NCBI GenBank assembly: GCA_021154065.1
Contig: JAJKJG010000040.1
Coordinates: 1-5,010, forward strand
Reading direction: 5' to 3'
From: Methylobacterium sp.
GTDB taxonomy: Bacteria > Pseudomonadota > Alphaproteobacteria > Rhizobiales > Beijerinckiaceae
DNA: 5,010 bases
In this document: positions 1 through 5,010 of the stretch, piece by piece
Layout of the letters: the number at the start of each line of letters is the position of its first letter
Position numbering within the stretch: position 1 is the first letter of the stretch
Made by a program: the position numbers and the translations under genes
Notes under the pieces: generated by a model
Told to the model about the DNA's origin: nothing
The model's input: the letters and a program-made list of their open reading frames with translations, nothing else
Databases searched by the model: none

Positions 1-466
1 CCTCCGGGATCCAGCAGTGGCGCGGCGCGGCGATCAGGGTCGCCTCGGCCGCGCCGCCATCCGCCTCAAGGAGAAGCCGGTAATAGCCGGGTGCGAGGGC
101 CGGGACGTCAAGAACGGCGCCATCCCCATCCGCGGCGATGGTGGCGCGCGCCTCGCGCGTGGCGCCGCCCTCGTCGGCAAGCCGCCACGTCACCTCCGTT
201 CCAGGGGAAAGGCGCGCCGGAATACGGGCCGGCTGGCCGGCTTCGACCGGGACCAACGCCGGAACCGGCCCGCGCCGCAGCCGCTCGACTTGGGCGAGGC
301 TGTCGCGGGTTTGGTCCTCGGTCCCGACGTTCAGGCCGAATCCCGACAGGATGGCGCGCCGGGTCTCGGCCGAGGTCTCGACGTGGCGTCCGAACGCGTC
401 CGTGTGGCCGGGCGCAATCCCGACGAGCGCGGCGACCTGTTCGATGAGGACGTCGTGCTCGCTCAC
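1..466 (-). CDS. malQ: 4-alpha-glucanotransferase MalQ, N-terminal 155 residues; 3' end beyond the window
   Basis: MalQ (amylomaltase, GH77) moves maltooligosyl units between maltodextrins and releases glucose, so short chains left by TreY/TreZ are rebuilt. The gene starts with GTG at 464-466, overlapping the treZ TGA as GTGA, with AGGAG nine bases upstream. The protein begins MSEHDVLIEQVAALVGIAP. It continues with a helical start containing SAETRRAILSGFGLNVGTED, as in proteobacterial MalQ (a short helical segment before a beta-sandwich). A beta-rich stretch follows up to LAPGYYRLLLEA and ends APRHCWIPE, matching the family's turn into the catalytic barrel. The GH77 catalytic residues lie outside the window, so activity cannot be judged here. 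It does not resemble the TreY start. MalQ fused to TreY, or treY as the next gene, are both possible; the frame stays open to the edge. Assignment rests on the N-domain pattern and the operon context. Confidence 0.82.
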   Translation of the reverse strand, partial: MSEHDVLIEQVAALVGIAPGHTDAFGRHVETSAETRRAILSGFGLNVGTEDQTRDSLAQVERLRRGPVPALVPVEAGQPARIPARLSPGTEVTWRLADEGGATREARATIAADGDGAVLDVPALAPGYYRLLLEADGGAAEATLIAAPRHCWIPE

Positions 467-2280
467 GCGGGCTCGCTCCTGAGCATGGCGCCAGTCCAGG
501 CGGGAAGGCGGACGCGACCCTGGTCCAGCGCGGCGGATCGACTCGCCCAAAGGATGCGCTCGGCCCCTCGCTCGAACGCCGCTTCGGCGTCGCCGAAATT
601 CGCTGTGAAGCGGAGCCGGCCGGCCTTGAACGTCCAGACGACGTCGAGCGCCTCGGGCCGCGTCGGGCTGACCTGCGCGCCCACGAAGCCGCTTTTCACA
701 AGCGGCGCGACCTCGGCCTGCCGAAGCCGCAGCAGGGCGCGGGTTTCTTCGCGGATACTCCGGTGCGGCGCGCGCGCGGCCTCGTCCCAATCGAGGCGCG
801 ACAGCGCAAACGTCTCCTCCAGGGTCGGGTCCGGGACCTGACGCAAGCCGTGCTGCTCGGCGAACGACTTGAAATTCGCGAACTCCCGCGCCCGGCCTTC
901 CCGGACCGCCCGCGCAAGCGCCGGATCGTCGGAGAAATCGACGAAGAAGAGAAAGGGGTTCTGCGCGCCCCACTCCTCGCCCATGAACAGGAGCGGGATC
1001 TGCGGCGAGAGAAGAAGGCCGGCGCGGGCGAGTTCCAGCCGTTCGGGAGCGGCGAGCGCCGTCAGACGTTCGCCGAAGGCGCGGTTGCCGATCTGGTCGT
1101 GGTTTTGCAGGAAGCCGACGAAGGCGGCCGGGGGAAGATGGGCCGAGGGTTCGCCCCGCGGCTTGCCGCCTTCGTGCTCGGATCTCTCGCCCTGGTAGGC
1201 GAACCCTTCGGCGAGGCAGCGCCCAAGCCGCTCGACCGGCCGGTCGGCGTAATCCCGATAGTAGCCGTCGCCCTCGCCGGTCAGGAGCACGTGCCAGCAG
1301 TGATGGATGTCGTCGTTCCACTGCGCCGTGTGCAGGCGGGGCCGTTCGCGATCGGCGCGCTCGAGCCAGCGCGCCTCGTTGGCTCCGTTTTCCAGCACGA
1401 GATGAACCATGCGCTCGGGAAAGACGGCGCGGGCGCGCTCAGCGATCTCCGCGATGATGTGATGGGGGCTGTCGTCCAGGATGGCGTGGACGGCGTCGAA
1501 GCGCAGGCCGTCGAGGTGGAACTCTTCGAGCCAGTAGAGCGCGTTGTGAACGAAAAAGTCGCGCACCGGCCTGCTGTGTCGTCCATCGAAGTTGATGCCC
1601 GCGCCCCACGGCGTCTGGTGACGTTCGGTGAAGAAGCTCTTGGCGTAGGCGTGCAGATAATTCCCGGCTGGGCCGAAGTGGTTGTAGACCACGTCGAGGA
1701 AGACCATGAGGCCAAGCGCGTGGGCGCGGTCGACGAGACGCTTGAGATCGTCCGGCGTCCCATAGGCCGCTTCGGGCGCGAAGGGCAGAACCCCGTCGTA
1801 GCCCCAATTGCGGCGGCCCGGACAATCGAACAGCGGCATGAGTTCGACCGCCGTGACGCCGAGGTCGCGCAGGTCCTCCAGCTTCCCCATCAGGCCGGCG
1901 TAGGTGCCCTCCGGCGTCGCCGCGCCGACGTGGACTTCGTAGAGAACCGTTTCCTCCCAGGGCCGCCCGGTCCAGGATGCGTCCGACCAGTCGTAGGCGC
2001 TCGGATCGACCACCAGGCTCGGCCCATGCACGTCCTCGGACTGAAAGCGCGAGGCGGGATCGGGCACGAGGAGATCGCCGTCGATCCGATAGGCGTAGCG
2101 GCTGCCCGCCCGCGCCTCGGGCGTCACGAGGCGGCGCCACCCGTCGCCCTCGTCCGGCATCGGATGGTCCGCCCCGTCGAGAACGAGCGCGACCTCGCGG
2201 GCGGTCGGGGCCCACAGCGCGAAGCGGACGCCCTCCTCCGTCATCTCGGCCCCGAAAGGCATCGCGTGGGTGCGTCGCAT
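463..2280 (-). CDS. treZ: Maltooligosyltrehalose trehalohydrolase TreZ (GH13_10)
   Basis: TreZ cleaves the alpha-1,4 bond next to the terminal trehalose of maltooligosyltrehalose, releasing free trehalose; TreY makes its substrate. With the ATG at 2280 the protein has 605 residues, normal for the family. MRRTHAMPFGAE and FALWAPTA open the N-terminal beta domain. The barrel carries GRRNWGYDGV (156-165), DVVYNHFGPAGNYL (196-209), DGLRFDAVHAILDD (257-270) with nucleophile Asp262, LVLENGANEA (294-303) with acid Glu297, and FLQNHDQIGNRAFGERL (390-406) with Asp395. FGPAGNYL and GNRAFGERL separate TreZ from branching enzyme GlgB and from GlgX. I chose ATG at 2280 over an in-frame TTG at 2283 because it gives the TGATG stop-start with glgX, a GGAGG sits 7 bases upstream, and family members begin MRR. 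No signal peptide is seen, so it is cytoplasmic. The 3' end overlaps malQ by four bases. Confidence 0.96.
   Translation of the reverse strand: MRRTHAMPFGAEMTEEGVRFALWAPTAREVALVLDGADHPMPDEGDGWRRLVTPEARAGSRYAYRIDGDLLVPDPASRFQSEDVHGPSLVVDPSAYDWSDASWTGRPWEETVLYEVHVGAATPEGTYAGLMGKLEDLRDLGVTAVELMPLFDCPGRRNWGYDGVLPFAPEAAYGTPDDLKRLVDRAHALGLMVFLDVVYNHFGPAGNYLHAYAKSFFTERHQTPWGAGINFDGRHSRPVRDFFVHNALYWLEEFHLDGLRFDAVHAILDDSPHHIIAEIAERARAVFPERMVHLVLENGANEARWLERADRERPRLHTAQWNDDIHHCWHVLLTGEGDGYYRDYADRPVERLGRCLAEGFAYQGERSEHEGGKPRGEPSAHLPPAAFVGFLQNHDQIGNRAFGERLTALAAPERLELARAGLLLSPQIPLLFMGEEWGAQNPFLFFVDFSDDPALARAVREGRAREFANFKSFAEQHGLRQVPDPTLEETFALSRLDWDEAARAPHRSIREETRALLRLRQAEVAPLVKSGFVGAQVSPTRPEALDVVWTFKAGRLRFTANFGDAEAAFERGAERILWASRSAALDQGRVRLPAWTGAMLRSEPA
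476..480 (-). promoter_or_regulatory. Shine-Dalgarno AGGAG for malQ
   Basis: AGGAG on the minus strand lies 9 bases before the GTG at 464-466, inside the last codons of treZ. It decides the non-ATG start of malQ, because no other start codon with a site this good is near the overlap. Confidence 0.7.
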
Positions 2281-4382
2281 CAAGCCGCCTCCGCGGGTCC
2301 AGCGTACTGGAAGAGCGCGAGGGACCGGGGTTCGAGACGAAAGGTTCCGCCCTGTTCGAGAACGGCCGGCGCGCCGCGCACCAAGCCGTCCGGTATGCCG
2401 GTGTCGAACACCTGCGCCCAGCGCCCGCGCAGCGGGTCGGCGAGCTTGAAATCGACCGGGTCCGGCGCGGCGTTGAGGAGAATGAGGAATCGCTGACCGT
2501 CGGCCGCATCGTTACCGAGTTGCATCCCCAGCGTCCGCCGCAGGCCCTCGGTCCAGTAATGCGTGGTCATTTCCCGGCCCTCGGGAGCCAGCCAATAGAC
2601 ATCCTTCAACCCATTCCCCGGCACGGCGGCCCCGGTCAGGAAATCGCGCCGGCGGAAGGCGTCGTAGCGTCGCCGCAGAGCCATCAACGTCTGCACGAAG
2701 GGCAGAAGCTCGGGGTCGGTCGCCGCGCCTTCCGCCCAATCGAACCAACTGATGGCGTCGTCCTGGCAATAGGCGTTGTTGTTGCCGCCTTGAGTCCGCG
2801 ACAGCTCGTCGCCCATGAGCAGCATGGGGACGCCTTGCGACAGCATCACGGTGGCGAGCAGATTGCGCTTCTGCCGCGCCCGGAGCGCCAGCACGGCGGG
2901 GTCGTCCGTCGGGCCTTCGACGCCGCAATTCCAGGACAGGTTGTGGCTATGGCCGTCCTGGTTGTTCTCGCGGTTCGCCTCGTTGTGGCGCTCGTTGTAG
3001 CTGACGAGGTCGTGCAGCGTGAACCCGTCATGGGCGCAGACGAAGTTCACCGAGGCCCAGGGTTGGCGTCCGGAGGGTCCGAAAATCTCGCGCGAGCCGG
3101 TCATCGCGCGCGCCAGCGCCGGCAATTGGCCGGGATCGCTGCGCCAGTAGGCGCGGACGGTGTCGCGGAACTGGTCGTTCCACTCGCTCCAGCCGGGCGG
3201 GAAGCCGCCGACCTGATAACCGCCGCTGCCGACATCCCAGGGTTCGGCGATGAGCTTCACTTGGGCCAGCACCGGATCCTGACCGACGGCCCGCAAAAAG
3301 CCGGCCTGCTGCGTGAAGTCATGCGGGTCGCGGGCCAGCGTCGAAGCAAGATCGAAGCGGAACCCGTCGACGTGGTACGCCTCGACCCAATGGCGCAGCG
3401 AGTCGAGCACCATCTGAAGCACGCGCGGATGACTGAGGTCGAGCGTGTTTCCGGTGCCCGTCGAATCCCAGGTGAAGCGCGGGTTCTCGGGCGAAACTTT
3501 GTAGTAACTGGCGTTGTCGATGCCCCGGAACGAGAGCGTCGGGCCGAGATGGCTGCCTTCCGCGGTATGGTTGTAGACCACGTCGAGGATCACCTCGATG
3601 CCGGCGTCGTGCAAGGCGCGGATGGCGGCCTTGAATCCTACTACGCCCTCCTCGCCGAGGTAGCGAAGCTCGGGCGCGAAAAAAGCCAGCGTCGAGTAGC
3701 CCCAGTAGTTCCGCAACCCCTTCTCGACCAGGAAGCGATCGTCCGCGAAGGCGTGAACCGGCAAGAGTTCGACCGCCGTGACGCCGAGCTTGACCAAATG
3801 CTCGATGACGGCCGGGTGGCCGAGCGCGGCGTAGGTGCCGCGGACGGGCCCCGGCACGTCGGGATGGAGTTCGGTCAGACCTTTGACGTGGGCCTCATAG
3901 ATGACCGTCTCGACCCAGGGCCGGCGCGGAGGGCGGTCGTCGCCCCACGTGTGCGACGGATCTTCCACCACGCACTTCGGCATCATGGGCGCGCTGTCGC
4001 GGCGGTCGGCGAGATCGCCTCGATGCGTCCCAAGCTTGTAGCCGAACAGGGCATCGTGCCACCGGATGCGCCCGAAGAGCTGGCGCGCGTAGGGGTCGAT
4101 CAGGAGCTTGTGACGGTTGAAGCGGTGGCCGCGCTGCGGCTCATACGGCCCGTCCACCCGGTAGCCGTAGAGCTGCCCTGGGCGAAGGTCTTCGACGTAG
4201 ACATGCCAGACCTGATCCGTGCGGCGCGGCAGCCGGATGCGGTCCGTCTCGCGCCGTCCGGTTGGTTCGAACAGGCACAGGTCGACGGCGGCGGCGTGGG
4301 CCGAGAAGAGGGCGAAGTTGACGCCCCGTCCGTCCCAGGTCGCCCCCAGCGGGAAAGGCGCACCGTCGTCGATGCGGGTCAT
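2280..4382 (-). CDS. glgX: Glycogen debranching enzyme GlgX (GH13 isoamylase type)
   Basis: GlgX hydrolyses alpha-1,6 branch points of glycogen or limit dextrin in the cytoplasm, releasing linear maltooligosaccharides. The protein has 700 residues, a usual length for the family. Residues about 8-100 are the N-terminal CBM48-like beta-sandwich (PFPLGATWDGRGVNFALFSA). The GH13 barrel follows, with all four conserved regions: DVVYNH at 267-272, DGFRFD at 339-344 with nucleophile Asp344, AEPWD at 379-383 with acid/base Glu380, and CAHDGFTL at 449-456 with stabiliser Asp452. MGDELSRTQGGNNNAYCQ at 523-540 is typical of GlgX/isoamylase. A beta C-domain ends the protein. The start is fixed: an in-frame stop lies a few codons upstream, no other ATG precedes it, and the N-terminus aligns with family starts. 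No good Shine-Dalgarno precedes this ATG, unlike the next two genes. It overlaps treZ by one base (TGATG). It supplies linear chains for TreY/TreZ. Confidence 0.96.
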   Translation of the reverse strand: MTRIDDGAPFPLGATWDGRGVNFALFSAHAAAVDLCLFEPTGRRETDRIRLPRRTDQVWHVYVEDLRPGQLYGYRVDGPYEPQRGHRFNRHKLLIDPYARQLFGRIRWHDALFGYKLGTHRGDLADRRDSAPMMPKCVVEDPSHTWGDDRPPRRPWVETVIYEAHVKGLTELHPDVPGPVRGTYAALGHPAVIEHLVKLGVTAVELLPVHAFADDRFLVEKGLRNYWGYSTLAFFAPELRYLGEEGVVGFKAAIRALHDAGIEVILDVVYNHTAEGSHLGPTLSFRGIDNASYYKVSPENPRFTWDSTGTGNTLDLSHPRVLQMVLDSLRHWVEAYHVDGFRFDLASTLARDPHDFTQQAGFLRAVGQDPVLAQVKLIAEPWDVGSGGYQVGGFPPGWSEWNDQFRDTVRAYWRSDPGQLPALARAMTGSREIFGPSGRQPWASVNFVCAHDGFTLHDLVSYNERHNEANRENNQDGHSHNLSWNCGVEGPTDDPAVLALRARQKRNLLATVMLSQGVPMLLMGDELSRTQGGNNNAYCQDDAISWFDWAEGAATDPELLPFVQTLMALRRRYDAFRRRDFLTGAAVPGNGLKDVYWLAPEGREMTTHYWTEGLRRTLGMQLGNDAADGQRFLILLNAAPDPVDFKLADPLRGRWAQVFDTGIPDGLVRGAPAVLEQGGTFRLEPRSLALFQYAGPAEAA
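2288..2292 (-). promoter_or_regulatory. Shine-Dalgarno GGAGG for treZ
   Basis: GGAGG on the minus strand lies 7 bases before the ATG at 2280, inside the last codons of glgX. It supports this ATG over the in-frame TTG at 2283 and points to translation coupled to glgX termination. Confidence 0.75.
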
Positions 4383-4386
4383 CAGG

Positions 4387-4539
4387 TCATGATCTCACAG
4401 GAAGAGCGGCAGGCTGCGCCAGAGAAATCTTGGTCGGAGCGTCGAAAGCATGTTTCAGGTCCGCACACCAGCGGTCAACGCGCTCGACCCCGGAGGCGAG
4501 AGGGCCTTGCCTCTCCGGCTCCGGGTCGAGCCGATGCGG
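4387..4539 (-). pseudogene. In-frame remnant of an OtsA-like C-terminus after the otsA stop
   Basis: Directly after the otsA TGA the same frame is open for 50 codons and ends in TGA at 4387-4389, 4 bases before the glgX ATG. It reads PHRLDPEPER, then ASGVERVDRWCADLKHAF, then a Pro/Ala-rich end. VDRWCA (4462-4479) repeats the six residues near the end of OtsA (4693-4710), exactly 77 codons away. The two 18-base stretches differ at three bases, all third codon positions, as expected of diverged coding copies and not of chance. The residues after it keep the hydrophobic spacing of an OtsA end (DLKHAF beside GFIETL). Third positions are about two-thirds G/C, against well over 90% in the otsA codons at the right edge, suggesting relaxed constraint. 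I read it as the tail of a longer or tandem otsA. A readthrough extension or coincidence is possible. No start codon of its own is supported. Confidence 0.4.
4482..4531 (-). other. Strong imperfect inverted repeat (RNA hairpin) between otsA and glgX
   Basis: The arms 4482-4503 and 4510-4531 can pair through three helices: nine pairs at the base (4482-4490 with 4523-4531), four in the middle (4492-4495 with 4519-4522) and six at the top (4498-4503 with 4510-4515). One base is bulged at 4491, a small internal loop separates the middle and top helices, and a six-base loop (4504-4509) closes the structure. It is almost entirely G-C. In the mRNA it starts 8 bases after the otsA stop. No T-run follows on either strand, so it is not a standard intrinsic terminator. 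It may mark a transcript 3' end made by processing, protect the upstream mRNA or attenuate. The pairing is read by eye and no energy was computed. Confidence 0.55.
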
Positions 4540-5010
4540 TCAGTTCTTGACGATGCCGAACGAGCGGTAAGCGTCGCCGGCTCTCAGCCGCACCGGGACA
4601 GGAGCGTGATCCAACGCATCTCCGGTCTCGGCTCCCTCGTCCGCTCCGGCGGCCACCGCCGCGGGGTCGCCCGCGAGCGTTTCGATGAAGCCGGCGCACC
4701 AGCGGTCGACGCCGTTGTCCTTGAGCCGCGCCATCATGGCGGTCCAGCGTTCCTTGCGCTCCTCGACCGGCATGTCGAGCGCGCGCGCGATCGCCCCGGC
4801 GGTCGCCTCGACGTCGTAGGGATTCACCAGGATCGCGCTGTCCAACTCGTGCGCCGCCCCCGCAAAGCGGGACAGGATCAGAACGCCGGGATCTTCGGAC
4901 GGCTGAGCCGCGACGTATTCCTTGGCGACCAGGTTCATCCCGTCGCGGAGCGGCGTGACGAGGCCGACGCGCGCCATGCGGTAGAGCCCGGCGAGCGCGG
5001 CGCGGCCGAC
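4540..5010 (-). CDS. otsA: Trehalose-6-phosphate synthase OtsA (GT20), C-terminal part; 5' end beyond the window
   Basis: OtsA transfers glucose from UDP-glucose to glucose-6-phosphate, giving trehalose-6-phosphate in the cytoplasm. The frame is open to the right edge, giving 156 residues; the first visible residues are VGRAALAGLYRMARVGLVTP, so the Met at 4977 is internal and not the start. The diagnostic GT20 stretch LRDGMNLVAKEYVA follows. In this family its Asp and Glu line the sugar-nucleotide site. Next come the SRFAGAAHEL and NPYD segments and the closing helix around VDRWCAGFIETL (4693-4710 encodes VDRWCA), where most OtsA proteins end. Here about 40 further residues follow, ending FGIVKN, rich in Ala, Gly and Asp and with no motif I know. 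The stop is TGA at 4540-4542. The same frame continues open beyond it (see the remnant at 4387-4539). Whether otsA is co-transcribed with glgX is uncertain because a hairpin lies between them. Identity is secure; only the N-terminal Rossmann half is unseen. Confidence 0.95.
   Translation of the reverse strand, partial: VGRAALAGLYRMARVGLVTPLRDGMNLVAKEYVAAQPSEDPGVLILSRFAGAAHELDSAILVNPYDVEATAGAIARALDMPVEERKERWTAMMARLKDNGVDRWCAGFIETLAGDPAAVAAGADEGAETGDALDHAPVPVRLRAGDAYRSFGIVKN

Noticed and set aside
17..841. Open frame of 274 codons on the plus strand across malQ and the treZ end
   Set aside because: Arg/Ala/Gly-rich shadow of two well-supported minus-strand genes, with no motif.
2281..2283. TTG at 2283 as the treZ start
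   Set aside because: The adjacent ATG at 2280 is a stronger start, fits the SD spacing and forms the TGATG junction with glgX.
763..2496. Open frame of 577 codons on the plus strand, antisense to treZ
   Set aside because: Long antisense frames are expected opposite high-G/C coding DNA. The translation shows no family motif, while the minus strand encodes a full TreZ with all catalytic residues.
4450..4478. TTGACC and AAACAT with 17 bases between them on the minus strand, as a sigma-70 type promoter for glgX
   Set aside because: The -10 matches the consensus at only three of six bases, and the TTGACC is itself part of the VDRWCA coding remnant. Too weak to call.
4383..4539. General-stress EcfG-type promoter (GGAAC and CGTT boxes) upstream of glgX
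   Set aside because: Such promoters often drive trehalose genes in alphaproteobacteria, but no GGAAC box is present in this gap on the minus strand.
1977..4550. Open frame of 857 codons on the plus strand, antisense to glgX
   Set aside because: It mirrors the codon pattern of glgX, begins inside treZ and has no recognisable domain. The minus-strand GlgX is complete and typical.
4475..4699. Frame of 74 codons on the minus strand overlapping the otsA end and the hairpin
   Set aside because: It is an out-of-frame, Arg-rich shadow of otsA with no family resemblance and no supported start.

Overview
The window is high-GC bacterial DNA carrying four genes, all on the minus strand. Transcription runs from the right end to the left end. 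In order of transcription they are the 3' end of otsA (trehalose-6-phosphate synthase), complete glgX (glycogen debranching enzyme), complete treZ (maltooligosyltrehalose trehalohydrolase) and the 5' end of a malQ-type 4-alpha-glucanotransferase gene. Strong G/C preference at third codon positions, the gene set and the flavour of the proteins suggest an alphaproteobacterium, probably of the Rhizobiales (methylotroph or Beijerinckiaceae-like). This taxonomic call is an inference from memory of the families, not a search result.

Layout: 4540-5010 is the C-terminal third or so of OtsA, and its start lies beyond the right edge. 4383-4539 is the only real intergenic gap. It holds a strong hairpin (4482-4531) and an in-frame coding remnant (4387-4539). 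glgX occupies 2280-4382, treZ 463-2280 and malQ 1-466, where it runs off the left edge. glgX/treZ share one base (TGATG) and treZ/malQ share four (GTGA). Both downstream starts have good Shine-Dalgarno sequences inside the preceding gene, so glgX-treZ-malQ is a translationally coupled operon.

Function: GlgX removes alpha-1,6 branches from glycogen to give linear maltodextrins. TreY, not in the window and expected further left, would convert the reducing end of a maltodextrin to a trehalosyl unit. TreZ then releases trehalose. MalQ rearranges short maltodextrins so that they re-enter the pool. OtsA makes trehalose-6-phosphate from UDP-glucose and glucose-6-phosphate. Two trehalose routes therefore sit side by side, one from sugar nucleotide and one from glycogen.

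The most unusual observation is in the otsA-glgX gap. After the otsA TGA, the same frame stays open for 50 codons. It encodes a second copy of the OtsA C-terminal motif VDRWCA, with only third-position base differences, and stops 4 bases before the glgX ATG. The first TGA is followed by C and, 8 bases on, by a strong hairpin. This looks like the remnant of a longer or duplicated otsA end, or less probably a readthrough extension. I see no undescribed system otherwise; the rest is an ordinary glycogen/trehalose cluster.
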